A DNA stretch of 64,000 nucleotides from Artemia franciscana (GCF_032884065.1 NC_088863.1:46211797-46275796), one strand, 5' to 3'. Counted from the stretch's first letter, positions 30,871-44,193 are shown. Translations and numbers: made by a program. Notes: generated by a model from the sequence alone, not told the origin.

Positions 30871-33800
30871 ATTTAGAAAAATGCTTAATGTTTTAAATGG
30901 TCAATATAAACAGTTATTGGAACCAGTGCTTACAGTCAGTCCTTGCACTCCCTCTTTTCAGAGGCAACGCACTTGTGTAGCATGTAGTAAATGGCCACGA
31001 GGCTTCAATTCATTATTTTTTTTAGAGCCACATCATATGAAAGGAGTGGTTGTTGAAACTTTGAAGGGGGGACATTTAACTAGAAATTGAAATTTTCTAG
31101 TTCCCTTTTTAACAGTTAAAAGTGATTGCAAGGTAACCAGCCCTCCACCCACGCCTTTTTTTCTCCATAGACATCCAATTAAACTTTTTACCCCCTACAG
31201 GAGAAAAAATTTGACCCCAGCCCTACAGGGCTGACATAACCCCTAAGGCAAGAGATGTAAGCTATGTAAGTTGTCAATGGTTTACATATGATTTTGATCG
31301 AAATAGGGGGTAGGGTTGGACCTGGGTCTTCAAAAAGGCTTAGGGTATCAAAGTGAAACTTTAAGGAAATTCAGGAACAAAGTCAAAACACTAATTATAG
31401 GCTGATTGTCCAAAAGGCTTATCAGCAATATATGAGAAATTGCTAAGGATATCAAGTTGAAACTTCGAGGGCATGTTAAAGGGGATTTTGCAGAGTGTTT
31501 GGAGGGAAACCAGCCGCTCTTCCTTTGCATTCTTTCAGATGTCTCCTCCCCTAAACACTGATTGAAATTTTGAATAAGCCTCTCTTTTCAAAATACTCAA
31601 AGAGTCTAATTCCTAAGGATGCCATGCCCCCCTCACAATCCTGAGACATTGATTGTAAATTGTTACTTTTGCCTGTTGTTTATATGCATAAATTGATTAT
31701 TGGAAAAATAGGAATGTTTGATTCTCGGTGTATCCAGAAATGCTTAGGGTATTATAGTGAGTCTGTTTGGAATGTTGAGACGTATCTTGAGCTAAATCAG
31801 AAGATGTCATGTGGATCCAGTTTATCAAAAAGGTGTATCTGTAATATCTTAAAATTGGCTGTATTAAGTTGAAACTTTCTAGGGGAATGTTCAAAAGTGG
31901 TTGGAAGACATCAATCCCTCCTCCTATATCCTTTTCAGCTGCACTCCCCTCAAAGACATCCAATCAAAATTTCAAAATAACCATCTTGTTCAAACTAATC
32001 TCAATGTAAAAAAAACTATGCCTCTAGGGATAAAACTACCCCTCCCCTCCTCCAGAGTTCATGGGGCAAAGGTATTAAGTTGTGCAAGTTGTCTATTATA
32101 TATAAGTTTTGTTGTTGGAAAAAGAAGGTGTGTTTGATCTTGAGTCTCCAAAATGACATAGGACATTAATGTGGAGCTTTCAAGAAATGTTGAGGGGAGG
32201 ACAAACAAAACTGAAACACACCATTTGCAGATGTAAGGAAAGGCTGAGGGCATTAAGAAAGAACTTTCAAGGCCAGTTGAGGGGGATGGTGAAGAGTGAT
32301 TGGAGGATAACCGATCCCCCTAATTCTTTTGAGATGCCCGTCTCCCTCAACGCTGATTTAAATTTTAAACAGCTATTTTTTAATAGTCAAAAACTTTTAA
32401 CAATTAGTCTCCGGTGATGCCATGCCTCCCATAGCCACAAGGGCAAGAATGTAGATTACCTAACTTGTCCTTTTTTTTACATGCACGATTTATCATTAGG
32501 AAAGAGAAGTTTTTGATCCTGGATATGTTCTTAAAAGCTATGGGTATAAATGTGAAAATTTTGGGAATGTTCAGCTCTATCTAAAGACACTTAAGTGGAT
32601 CCAGGTTATCAAAAACGTGTTTGTGCAATATCTTAGGAACAGGTCTGGGTATTAACTTGAAACTTTCAGGGCCACTACTACTGCTGCTGTCGCCCCAGTT
32701 GAGACTACTTCTAGCTGCTATTATGACAACTTATTTTGCCAACTTTTTGCGACTGTAACCACTTGCAACTGTGACTGCAACTATCTCCGACTGTGGCTTT
32801 GACTTGCAATGTCTTTTAGGAAATTATGGTGTAGATATTGAACAAAATCAAAGCATACTATGTGCATGCTGGCTGTATCAGTAATATCTCAGGGACGGGT
32901 GAGTGGATTAAGTTGGAACTTTCAGGGTATATTCGATAGAATGCTCAAAAGTAATTAGGGGTTGGCAATCCCTCCCCCGCTTTCCCTATTTCGATGCCGC
33001 CTCCCTAACACTGGCTGAGAGTTTTGAAAAAAAATCATTTGGTTCAAAATAGTCAGAAAGTTTAAAAACCGTGCCTCCATGGATGCCAAACCGCCACAGG
33101 TCACTGGGGCAGGGATTGTAAATTATGCAATTGTCCCGTTGTTTACCTACAGAAATAATCATTGGGAAAGGGAAAGTATTCAGTCATGGATGGCTCCAAA
33201 AAGGCCATGTTGGTGAATTTGACACTTTAGGGATTTTAAGAAGGATATCGAACTAAATCAAAAGACAATTTTGCGTTCAGGCTTTCAAGAGGGGGAATCT
33301 GTAATACATTAAGAGTGGCTAAGAGCATTAACTTCAACTACAACTGGTTGCAACTGTGACTACTTATGATTGTGACTGTGACAACTTTTGACTGTGACTA
33401 CTTGCAACTGTGTTGAAAATTATTTTCAAGAAACGTTTAGGGTGATGTTGAACAAATTCAAAAAAACACTTTGTCCAGGCTGGTCGTCAAAAGAGCGCAT
33501 CAGCAGTATCTGAAAAATGGCTGAGGGTATTTAGGTGAAAATTTTAGGATGTGCAAGTGCTAGGAGGGCAAAGAACATTTTTTTGATGCCGCTTCCCGTC
33601 AACAGGGATGACAATTTTGAAAAAAGATGTTTTTTTCATAATAATCAAATTGTCTTAAAACTTTGCCCCTGGGGATGCTGTGCCCCCAAAGCCTCAGAAA
33701 AAAATCCTGTAAAATATGCAATATGCCCATTGTTTACATTCACAATTTGTTATTGGGAAAAAGGGAGGCGGTGGGACTGGGAAAGCTAAACCCTGGATTT

Positions 33801-34740
33801 GTCATGGAAGTGTAAGGGTAATAAGGTTAAACATCAAAGAATGTTTAGGGAGATGTAAAAACTGAATCAAAAGACACTATGTGGGTTCAGGTTATCAAAA
33901 GTCATATCTAATATGTTAGGAATTGTCAAGGATATAGACTTGAAACTTTCAGGAACACTTTTGCTCGTACAACTGTGACTGAAATTGCGATTGCTAACAT
34001 AACTACTTGCAACTGCTTGTAAGTGTAAATACTTAAACGTTTAATACTTCTGACTGCGACTACTTGTGACTACAGTTGCAACCGCTTGTGACTGGGACTA
34101 CTTATGACTGTGACTGTGACTACTTGCTTCTGCGACAGCGACCACTTGTGACTTTTTCTACTTGTGACTGCAAAAGCTAGTGACAATAACTACTTGTGAC
34201 TGTGACTACTACTGTTTTTACTGCCATTACTACTAAGATTGCGATTGTAACTGCAAATACTACCGCCATTTTTTTACTTCCAGCTACAACTGTTGAATTA
34301 AATCAAATGAAATTAACTGCATCCAGTATGTTCGAATTGAATAGTGCATCTAGGTTACCAAAATGACTTATTTGCATTAACCCATGAATGGGCTAAAGGG
34401 GATGTTGCCTGAATTCGAAAGACACTAGGTGCTTTCAAGTTGTTAAAAGTGTGTATTGGGGTGTATCTATATTGAACGCAGGAACAATCATGAGTATTGA
34501 GATGAAACTTCCATGGAAGGCTAAGGGGGATGTTGAATAAGATCAAAGGACGCTATATGCATCCAGGTTGTCAACACAGCGTATTTTCAGTATCTGTAGG
34601 ACACTCAGGGAAGGCTATCAAGAGGAAACATATAGAGAATATTGAGGAAGATATTAAAGTCAAAGATGCTCTGTACATTCCATTTGTCAGTGTAGGTAGC
34701 TGTAATTTCTCAGAAACAACTGAGGCTATTTAATGGAAAG
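30871..34740 (+). repeat. Degenerate tandem-module repeat block, about 3.9 kb
   Basis: Recurring but strongly diverged phrases: TTGAAACTTTCAGGG-like, ATGTTGAA-TAAATCAAAAGACACTATGTG-like, CCAGGTTATCAAAA-like, TCTGTAATATCTTAGGAA-like, and CCCTC--AACACTGATT-like. Instances of the GAAACTTTC phrase lie near 31351, 31454, 31866, 32171, 32653, 32910, 33932 and 34497. Between modules are degenerate ACTGTGACTACTT tracts (about 32675-32800, 33335-33420, 33960-34290). No coding content. It may be an old, larger relative of the modular element at 26195-28437. Confidence 0.65.
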
Positions 34741-36849
34741 TGTCAGGAAATGTCACTTGGGGTCTTGAACTTCCTTAGACCTTAGATCTGCCTCTGTATT
34801 CAGAGGCATCCAGAGCATCAAGAAGTAGTTGCCATTCTTCCAGCAAGGTTACTTTGCAAGGGTACCCTCGCACTGGGGCTGGATTGAGGGTTTTAATTTT
34901 TGTAGATCTGTCTGGTACGTTTGGTGCGTGGTTTTCTGGGTCTGCCCCAGCGTTGTGTACCCGATGGCTGCCACTGGAGCACGGAATTAGGTATTTGGAG
35001 ATTGTACATAAATAGTATATGGCCAAGTTATCTTCATCAACGAATTGTTATGACATCTGTCTTAATGCATACTTGCAGTGGACGTTGGAAATTCTCCTAA
35101 GACAAGCCTATGTTGGCTTTCACGGGATCGTGAAAGCAGAGCTTTTATTCCTTTCCTTTTTTGTTTTTTTTTGCTGTCAGCTTCACCTGGTGAAGACAGG
35201 ACTTTGTTGTCAAGACATTCCCTTTTATTGTGAAGAAATTTCCCTTTGTTGTCAAGAACAAAAATGCTACAGCGTTGTGGAAATACCACATTGTTTGTGA
35301 AATCACTTCAAAACTTACAGAGGGACAAGAATTAAGTTCGGTATTTCAAAAGAATTGCTCCATTCTTGAAGTTTGTCCCTATGGATGCTTCGTTTAAAGT
35401 TCCACTGATATCATAACTCTCTTGCCAAATTTTGAGCCTTAAGGAACGACCACAAGACAAGCCGGACGCTTTGTCTTGATCTATCAAAATTTGATATGCT
35501 GTAAACACATCAACAACAATTTTTTTAATCCTTGTCCTACATATTTGTAATTCTTTCTTCTGATTTATAGTTTTTCTCCGTTACCTCTATTAAATAGCCG
35601 ACATTGTATAAAAAAGACATATAAAGGTCTGTCCCAACTATGGGTTCCATACTTGGAACCCATTCTATACTTGGGACAAAATGGGGAATTGTGAAAATAA
35701 TGCACTTCCTTAAAAACTAATCTAGCTTTCATTTTTAAACCTTGGGGATCACTTACTTAGTTAAAGCAAAATATAATGAGAAATTTTTGTTTCCTCATTA
35801 AAAAGCATGAGGGAGGTGGAGGCAAACACAAAAAGTTGTCCCAAATAGTGGAGACCTTGTCCTACCTTACTGAAAACAATCCTTATTTCTAACTGTGTTT
35901 TTATTTCTCATAATATCAAAAAAAATACAAAAGAAACACCACCATCCCAGGATTAGTAGAAAAAAAAAGAAAAAAAGGAAGGCAGTTTAATATATAATTA
36001 AATTCTTAATAGTATTTTATTTCTTAAAGTTAAGAAAGGGGAAAATGCATTTTATTAAAGGTGTTTGGTACAATAGCAGTTGTAGCATACAAATATTTCC
36101 TTTTGGTTAGTTAAGTTCCCTGCAACAAGTCCTTTACAATAAGTTTCATCTTCATTTTCCAAGCCATTCTTAAGATGTTGGTGATATGCCCTCTTCACAA
36201 CCTGTATACACACTATATGTTTTTTTTTCAGCTCAACTGTAGCCTTAGTTGTAGTAGTAGTAATAGGAGTACTAGTACTAGTATCTCTGCCGCAGTAGTA
36301 ATAGTAGGTTTAGCAATAGCACTAATAGTAGTAATACGCATATATTGCCTTTGGGTCTGTTGAATATCCCACTTTTGATTCCCTAGAAGTTTCAAGGTGC
36401 TATGATAATGCTAAAATACCCTTCATATTGCTCTGTGCCCATAGTACATTAATATAGTTTATTCTTCAGCATTTCCTTAAACTTTTAGCTTAATACTCTT
36501 AGTCGTAGTTGCAATAGAAGTAATAGTTGGAGTTGTTATAATTGTAATCGCAGTGGTTTTAGCAGTGGCGTGCACATGTTGTATATTAGGTGTGATTTTA
36601 ACTTAATCAAGGCTTGAACCTGTCAGATTATTTGAAACCATAGGCGAGTATCAGAAGATTGTTGTAAGTGAAGATTCTCTTGTATTTATCACCTTTAAGC
36701 CAAGACGGCTCAATGGCAATATGGTGCAAAAGAAGAATTTCAGCAACATAATATACTTGAAAAGTAGGTAAATCTCATTTACCATTTTTGGTCATTTCCA
36801 CTGATATTGGCAATCGGAGTAAAAACTAGATCTATGTTGCATGGACAAC
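34741..36849. other. Non-coding stretch with small hairpins and a degenerate TAGTAG tract
   Basis: Contains a perfect 9-bp hairpin (GCTTTCACG / CGTGAAAGC near 35118-35139), a nested inverted repeat at 35631-35677 (GTCCCAA outer and GGGTTCC inner arms) and degenerate TAGTAGTAATAG tracts at 36240-36345 and 36510-36570. The phrase CAGAGGCA-C-AG-GCATCA at about 34800 recurs near 39775, indicating an unassigned interspersed repeat. No gene recognised. Confidence 0.45.
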
Positions 36850-38145
36850 TTGAGGTGTTACAGCAACCATTGTTCGGCTTCGCCGAGTAAAGTGTTGCAA
36901 GATCAACTCTTTGGTTTTGTTTTCTTGCTTCGATTAAACGCTGAAGCTGTTAATCTGTAAGAATCTTAAAAGAAATACTAGGTACACCAACTCGTAAAAG
37001 TTGCGAACCCCTCATTGCAACTAGCAGAAGTTGCAAATCCCTCATCGCTGAAGATTATTGTAGGCTAACAGCCGATTATTACTTACATGTCCCCTATATG
37101 TCTCTGGTTCCACCACTGAAACCAAATTGGTCTTACCATCAAATACACCGGAAACAATAATAGGTACACCAACTAGCAAAAGTTGCGAACCCCTCATTGG
37201 CGAAGATGATTATGAATTAACAGCCGATTGTTGCTTAAAACTCCCCTATATGTCTCGCAATTGGTATTGGCCTAATTTTGGTTTCAGTGTGTAACTTACT
37301 ACTGAAGTTGTCAACCCCTTTAAACTTTCACACTGGTATATCTCATGAAGGAATTTTCCTACCAAAATATGGATGACATATATTTTGATCAGCTCATCAA
37401 GAGCTATCGACTGCCATAAAAAAATGTATCTGTCTTAGTTCAAAAGTTTTACTTTTTTGCCATAGGCCGAGTTTCTAATGTCATCACTTAGAAAGGGGTA
37501 AAGGATAAACTCTAATTTCTTTAGCAATGACAGCTTTTAAAGTTTAAGAGGCACATCTGATACCATTTCTAAATCGGTCTATTTTTGGTTTCAGTGTGTA
37601 CCTTACTACTGAAGTTGTCCATCCCTTTAAACTTTCAAACTGATATATCTCATGACGAAATTTTTCTATCAAATAATGGATGACATATACTTTGATCAGC
37701 TCATCAAGAGCTATCGACTCCCGTCAAAAAAATCTATCTCTATTAGTTCTAAAGTTGACTTTTTTTTGCCGTAGGCCAAGTTAGAAAGGAGCAAATCACT
37801 TAGAAAGGAGCAAAGGATAAACTGTAATTTCTTTAGCAATGAGAGAACTTTTAAAGTTTAAGAGGCACATCTGATTTCATCTCTACCGCAATCCCGAGTA
37901 CGAAAAACCGAATGATAAACTCAGCTGAAATCACGAACAGAAATGGGTATAAACAATAGATTTTTGGCAGGAGTTCTACGAAGCTTCACAAAATGCTAAG
38001 TCCTATTCATCAATCTGGCGTAAGGTCCACACTTTCCGTAAAACTCGCAGATTTTAGACCCTTACCACTCTCTGGGAATAAGCTGAAATCGGGATGCTAG
38101 GGAAAAAAAAACACGACAAAACCAGTGTTGCTCTCGCAACACAAA
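36850..38145. mobile_element. Unclassified repeat element with internal tandem duplications
   Basis: Both ends carry GTGTTGC: near 36892 beside a CGGCTTCGCCG hairpin, and in the perfect hairpin GTGTTGCTCTCGCAACAC at 38125-38142. Inside, a segment of about 110 bases (TAGGTACACCAACT, AAGTTGCGAACCCCTCATTG, ACAGCCGATT, CCCCTATATGTCTC) is duplicated at about 36980-37110 and 37155-37260, followed by a 300-bp tandem duplication. The GC hairpin is somewhat Helitron-like, but TC and CTRR ends could not be demonstrated. Confidence 0.5.
37274..37882. repeat. Tandem duplication of about 300 bp
   Basis: Copies at about 37274-37582 and 37583-37882 share TTTGGTTTCAGTGTGTA, TTACTACTGAAGTTGTC, GATCAGCTCATCAAGAGCTA, GGATAAACT and AAGTTTAAGAGGCACATCTG, with roughly 10-15% difference judged by eye. 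Confidence 0.85.
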
Positions 38146-38473
38146 AATCTAGGAGGAAAAAAACCTGCCTGCAATCAAGAGTCCACCGTGTAGATTGTTG
38201 CACGCAATCCGTCTGTTAATTACTTGAAACCAAGCCCAGTGTCCGAGTGTTTAAGCTGGATAGAAGACCAGCCCCATGATGGATTCATCTTTTGTGCCTG
38301 ACACATAAAAATATAAAAAAAGGAATGCAAAATCTAAAACACGTCGACAGAGCAAGATAGTTTGAAATAGTGCTTTTTGGGAAAAGGAAATAATCGAAAA
38401 ATCATGTTTCATTGCTTTGAAGCAGCCATTTAGCCATTAAGGACCTGACAAGTAATATAAGACCTATTTTCAG
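38146..38473. other. Region upstream of first p53 exon found
   Basis: No coding exon recognised. An ATG-ATG at about 38277 opens a 10-codon frame closed by TAA with no splice donor. It ends with a splice acceptor (CCTATTTTCAG). Confidence 0.4.
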
Positions 38474-38528
38474 GGAACAAGAACAAGATGTCAGTCCAGT
38501 GTCTATTTCAAGCAATGCAAGTCAGCAT
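38474..38528 (+). CDS. p53: p53-family gene, coding exon equivalent to TP53 exon 3
   Basis: A 55-base exon between the acceptor CTATTTTCAG and the strong donor GTAAGTTT. Only one frame fits the next exon: it begins with the last base of a split codon (phase 2) and ends on a full codon (phase 0), giving EQEQDVSPVSISSNASQH. In human TP53, exon 3 has the same phases (2 in, 0 out) but is only 22 bases. The residues lie in the poorly conserved region between activation and DNA-binding domains, so the call rests on splice signals, phase and position upstream of the clear p53 exons rather than on sequence match. The upstream exon, which should carry the Met start and an FxxLW-like activation motif and end in phase 2, was not found. 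Confidence 0.7.
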
Positions 38529-41500
38529 GTAAGTTTATTGTTTAGTTTTACTCCATTATCTTACAAATCTGATTTTGTTGTGTTCATTCCATGTCTAAGC
38601 GTTTTGTTTTTACAAGTCAGTTAAACCACTCAAGTCGGTGTTAAAATATCTCTGAAAGTACTGAAGAGCGTCTGAGAAGAAGTAGAGTGAGACCTTTGAT
38701 TCTTGCAGTTTTGGAGATTTTTTTTTGCGGTAAATCAAAGAAGAAGAAGAAATAAATAAATGCCATGTACAATAAAAAATCAAAGGGAATCAGCTGTTGG
38801 AGTTTTACCCCTTTTCGTTTTTTGTTCTTCGGATAAAAGACCCGTCCCCTTTCCTTTACATTTTCTTATAGTATAATCTCAAAGGACAGGCTGAATAAGT
38901 CTGTGCTAATAGTCTGTATACATAATATAGGTGCTAAGCCTGTGGTGTTGCAATAAGTAAACTTTCGGGCGAAAATCTATTTCTGTCTTTCCGGACTTGG
39001 CCATTGATATGTAGTGTTATTCAGAAAGCTTTTGGTTTTGAAGCTCTTATTTATCTGATTGGCCAGGGTCAACCTAGAGTCCACCCCTACACCAGATTTC
39101 ATTGTGTAAATTTAGTGATTTCTTTTTTATTAGTTTGTTTGTAGACTGCAAAGTCTACGTTATAGAGTACAGAGTGCAGGGTTTTATTGGAGTTTACACT
39201 TGGAGGAATAAATTGAGTCATTTTCTCCAACTATGTGAGATTATTTTCCCTGGACGCAATTAGGGTAGGAAAAGAGTTGGCGAGAAGTACCGTTATTAGT
39301 ATATTGACAAGAGCGCCTGTTTACCTTCCAAAGAGATAATTAGAGAGGTATCAGTGGTGACACAGGGTGTGACATCCTTGACCAATAGCTTGGCCCTTGA
39401 AAAGATAGTATACGTTTCACACGCACATTGGTTGTGATACCAGTGCCTGAAAAAACTGTAGAACTCTTTAATCGCTCGAACTCGTTACCATACTCTAGCG
39501 ACACCACCAGCGGCGCTGGTGTGGTGTTACAGAACAAATAGCGGTGGCTCACAAGTTCCCACATTAAATATCAGCCGTGAGAAATAGTTAGGCTATGTCT
39601 TTTATTGTCCACATTCTTTTACTTAGACTGTTCCTGTTGGAACTGTACCTGTTGGAACTGTTCCTGTTTGTTAGACTGCGGATGCTAGAGGATAAAGAAC
39701 GGTGCTGTGAGGAATTACCTAAAGATTCTGCTTTAGGAAAAGTGTACCATCACTTAGATCATCCTCTGACTGCAGAGGCACCTAGGGCATCAACAGAGTC
39801 TTAATTGTTCATGGAATTCTGGCGCTGCGAGCAGTCGCAGCACCAGCATTCTTCCTGCATTGGTTGTAGAAACATGCTAAAAGGCTGGAGATTCAACTGA
39901 TATGTGGAATTTTAGGTTTCAATGGTACAGCTCTTCCTCCCTAATCATTTGGGTTAATCTACCTCTTTAGGGTTGACTTTGGAAATCTAAGGTCCTTCAC
40001 TCTGAAGATATAGCCTACTTGTTGCCATCACCAATGGTGAATATCTGTAATAAAGGACTGGCTAGTCATTGTTTGAATGTTATCATTCGAGACTCGATCT
40101 AAACTAGTATATGTTCATAGTTCATGGGAAATACATATTTTCAAAGACTAGAGTTTGACACCCTTACTCTCCATTAATGTTCCACGATTTGACTGCATAC
40201 ATCAGAATCAGTAGAATTACTGTTGAAAGAACTAAGTTTGACATTGTACAAGAAAACTTTCAATCATCAGATTCTCTTTATCGTGTTCACTGTCTATTTT
40301 ATCAAAATTTCCAAGAAAGATGAATGAAAAAAAAAAACAAGAAAAAACATGCATTTTAAAACAGTTTAGTAAAGGAAAATCAGCTAAAACTAGTAAATTA
40401 AAAAGGGTCATTCACAACATACAAAGGAAGACAAAATCAAAGTTGTTCAAATAAAAGGAGTAAATTAGCTGTATTTTTATTATTTAGATAATTTTGAAGA
40501 CCACACTGCCTTTCCATGACGATAAATAAAAGTTTTACGATGATGACGGTCACTGCATATGTGACCAAAATATCTAATATTTTTGTTTGTGAAATTTATC
40601 ACTGTCTATTAAAAAGATTTGATGCCTATTTGAACTTCTATTTATCGTTTCATTATTTTTGATGTCATATAAGGGACAAACATTTTTTCATGTCTTGAAG
40701 TTAAGCAGCAAATGGGGGATAAGACAGGAACAGGCTGAGAAGTCAGCCACCCAGGCTGAGGTCTGGGTAGGGAGTGTCTTATTGGGGCAAATATTTTTCA
40801 CACACACTTGGTAATCATCTTGAAAAGAAGAGGGGTTTGAAAGCACTAATAAAAGGAAATGGGATGTCCAAAGGACAGACACTTGTTTTTTTTAGCTTTG
40901 TGATTCTTTTTTCAACCTCCAATTGGGATATGAAAGTAAAAAAATTTGAATCATCAGCCGGTAATTGATAAGATTATGGCGGAAGGCTTTGCACGATGGG
41001 AGCGAGGAGCAAGTTAAGGTTTTTTGGCAGTAACTTTAGGTTGGTTGAAATGAAGGTGATCAAGTCTCCTGCAACACCACTTTTTAGCCTCTGGATACTA
41101 CTTTTTTCGTTTGCTATCAAACGATTCTTCAACTTTGTTTTTGTAGTAGGACTGGGAAAAAAGAGTTGGATCAAAGGCATTTTAGTTGATACCTGAAAGA
41201 GACTTTCATAACAATTAAGGGTTGGAAAAATGGGCAGTCATAAAAGACTAACATACTGTTTCCATGGTGACTAGGTGGGTGCCAGATCTCGAAATTGGAA
41301 GTACAAGTGTAAGCAACAAGCCTTGCTCCAGAGCTACGTGGAAGTTCCAACTCTTGGAATGCTTAAACAAATCCATGAAACAGTGATGGAAGAAGACAAA
41401 TTAATTTTTTTTAAATAGGGTAGCAGAGGCTGTTGAAAAAAAAATGCTTGGGTATTATTATATATAACATTTTAGGGTTTAGCAAGGTCTGTATTAGATG

Positions 41501-42878
41501 GGTGCCACGCTCGCAGACACCTGACAAATGAGACCTTGAAACCAAAATTAAACACAGAATTTGCACTAAACAATAAAAAATCCCGTCGATTTCTGAGACA
41601 CTTCATTATGTTGATGACACCTAGTTCACCTCTACACTTCTGAAAATAAATTACAGTCAAAACAGTGGATTACACAAGGTGAGTCATACGTGGTAAATAA
41701 GTTCTTTGACGATCCTTAGATTGCAGCACAGATATAAAAATTCATCAGCTTTTCTGGAATTAATGATGAGAAATACAAAACACTTACGAAAAATGTTGAT
41801 TTCACTATTAGGCCTTGGACTCCTTAGCTTGTGTTTGAAACTTAAACCATGTGTATTTTACTTTACATTGGGAAATACGAAAAAGAAGTGGGGGGCATGA
41901 GTATTTTTATAAGCAAAAAGAGCCTAACTACGTTCACACTAACATGCTATGATCTAATTTGACTGTCTCTTAAAAAAGCTGCCCCTGGCTATTTTTTAAT
42001 ATTTCTTTTTGTCCTAAGCCAAAAAAAAAAAAAAAAATAATAATATTGAACTCTATTGGTATAGTAGACGGCTTTTGTAGTATTTATGTCAGTTTATGAG
42101 TTTCCCAAAGCTGGTTTGGTATTTTGTTCTATTTTATATAGTAATTATTGAGACGGGGACATATTTTATTTGCTCATTCATTATCAACGATTCACCAATT
42201 AGAAACAATTCATATGTGAAAAGATCTTTCCAAAAGAAGACTCATTTATAAATCTTCTTGCATAAATTTTTCTTAAATGGTTTACTCAAGCTTGCTAAGT
42301 ATTAAGAATTTCGAATTGTTATTAAAAGCTAAACAGAGAACAAAACTGAAATTCTACATCCTGTCAAGATCAGGGGCGATAATTGATACAAGACAGGGGG
42401 AAGTAACTGCCCCCCCCCACGACCCCAGTTTGCCCCCCCCCCCAGCTGAAGTTTAGTCGCTTCGAAAATCTTGTCAAAACTAAGATAGACCTACAAATTC
42501 AAGCATCCATAAAACAGATCAGTTTTGTATAGTATATCTTTATCTCTGTGGTACTATATGGCTAGTTTTGTCACTTGGCTTGGGAAATCGGCACCAGTTT
42601 CCACTATATAAACAAAATAGTCTATATGTAAAGAATTTGTATTTCATGGAGCTGTGGTAATTTCAAGTTCTAACAAGTAAACCAACCCTTCCAAACCCAG
42701 AGCAATTCAGACATTACATTTTATAGTTTTTATCTAGGTAAATAGAAAAACATTCAGGGAGAAAACTTTGGAAGCGCTCCATTATGAATCCCCCTGCATC
42801 TATCCTTTTATGCTCTGTGCTGTAAATAGCTGTCATTCAACGGCTTTTAAGATAGTTGTTTTGTATTTTTACTTTTAG
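38529..42878 (+). other. p53 intron (4.35 kb)
   Basis: GTAAGT donor and TATTTTTACTTTTAG acceptor. The intron is phase 0. It holds AT-rich sequence, poly-A and poly-C runs (42020-42035, 42400-42450) and no clear coding feature. ORFs such as 39595-39804 and 41706-41900 lack any motif. Confidence 0.65.
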
Positions 42879-43037
42879 AAGGATTTCTTACAATCGCTTC
42901 CAACTCTTGCGCCTTTAAGTGTCGACCGTTCTCACTGGTTGTCTTCATCATCTAGTTATTCATCTTCTGTTGACAGAGTAGGATTTGAAGTCGTTTTTGA
43001 CGAAAATGGACAACCGACTAAATCCTGCTCCTGGACG
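42879..43037 (+). CDS. p53: p53-family gene, exon with start of DNA-binding domain (TP53 exon 4 equivalent)
   Basis: A 159-base exon (53 codons, phase 0 to 0); the other two plus-strand frames contain stops. The acceptor is TTTTTACTTTTAG and the donor ACG|GTATAG. It encodes a short linker (K-D-F-L-Q-S-L-P-T-L-A-P-L), a Ser-rich stretch, then the first strand and L1 loop of the p53 DNA-binding domain: V-G-F-E-V-V-F-D-E-N-G-Q-P-T-K-S-C-S-W-T. Against human p53 from Tyr107, it keeps Gly108-Phe109, Phe113, Gly117, Lys120, Ser121 and Thr125, with one extra residue in the loop. Lys120 contacts DNA in the human protein. The exon ends with the codon ACG for Thr125, exactly where human exon 4 ends. 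Confidence 0.88.
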
Positions 43038-43639
43038 GTATAGCATTTGTTTCTTTATTTTATTTTTAATATTTGCTGTTTTGTAAAATATTGTTTCTGT
43101 ATTTTAAGCTTAATTATGTATAGGGACAAAACAAAGTTTTGTTGGCTGAAAACTAAAATAGGTTATTTTAATAGAACTTCTTAGACTGAGCTTGAAAATG
43201 TTTTCTGTTTTTTCCTTTATGTACAGTGTTTAAACTGTTAAGTTTTTGTGAAATTCAACGAAAATTAAGTTAGTTCGTCGTCAAAGATAAACAAACAAGT
43301 GCCAAAAATGAATTTGAGGGTATTTTAAAATTAACAATTCAAAATGGCATTAGAAATGCTCCGAAATAATTGTAAAAGAATTTTTCTAAAAATTAAGAAA
43401 AGGTAACTAGAAAAACGGAATTTGTAACACTCTTGGTACAAAAAACTGCAAAATGGAAAACCGGTTATATAGTCATCTGTAGCTCCAGGCCACAAATGCC
43501 CTTTGCCTCATGAATCAACTAGCCGCTGTACCATAAATGACCCACTGGGCGGTGACATATCAAAGATAACTCTGAATAAAAAGGCAAAATGCAAGAGACA
43601 GCTGCTGCATATATTCGGTATGCCCAACAGTATATTTTG

Positions 43640-43830
43640 TTTCAAAACAGGGACGTGGGCATTTGTCAATTTCCTATTTCAACCTTTACATCTTGTAGCT
43701 TAGGTTTGTGGGGTTATTTATAAACTTCTTATTTTACTAAAAGTGGTCATTTCAAAACTTAATAACTTGTATTTTTTGTCTTTTAATTTATTTTACTAAG
43801 ATCAAATTCTGACCAAAATTGCTTGCTTAC
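43640..43830 (+). repeat. Intronic duplicated segment, copy 1
   Basis: Shares CTATTTCAACCT-TACATC-TGTAGCTTAG, GGTTATTT, GTCATTTCAAAA-TTA, TTTAATTTATTTTA and GATCAAATTC-GA-AATTG with 49210-49400. Non-coding; possibly an old repeat. Confidence 0.65.
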
Positions 43831-44125
43831 CACAGCATTTCCTTTCTTAAAGAGAATTGCCCCCAACTATCTATATTTTACTTTAAAAGTACTATTTTTT
43901 AGCACTTGTTCATACTTTTGCTATCATTATTCTTTAGGATTATTTCTCATAGACAACTTCTATGAGCAAGTAAAATAACATGTTCAGACTCTTGCCCAGT
44001 GATTTAACTGTGGGAGTTTCGTTAGTCTTCTTTTTGGTGATTTGTTGTCCGAAAGCATTTTTTGTGGACCAACGAAAAGCTTCTTTTCGATCATTTAACC
44101 ATCCAAGGAGGACACACGTTTACTC

Positions 44126-44126
<1 letters not shown>

Positions 44127-44191
<65 letters not shown>
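44127..44191. repeat. (TA)n microsatellite
   Basis: About 65 bases of alternating TA. It produces a spurious Tyr-Ile repeat ORF at 43980-44255. Confidence 0.95.

Positions 44192-44193
<2 letters not shown>

Noticed and set aside
36175..36363. Val/Ile-rich ORF resembling a membrane segment
   Set aside because: It is produced by a degenerate TAGTAG trinucleotide tract.
38277..38310. ATG-ATG frame upstream of the 38474 exon as the p53 start
   Set aside because: It closes at TAA after ten codons and has no splice donor in the required phase.
39595..39804. Leu-rich ORF in the p53 intron as a possible exon or signal peptide
   Set aside because: The Leu run comes from a CTGTTGGAACTGTTCCTG tandem, and the C-terminal part overlaps an interspersed repeat also seen near 34800.
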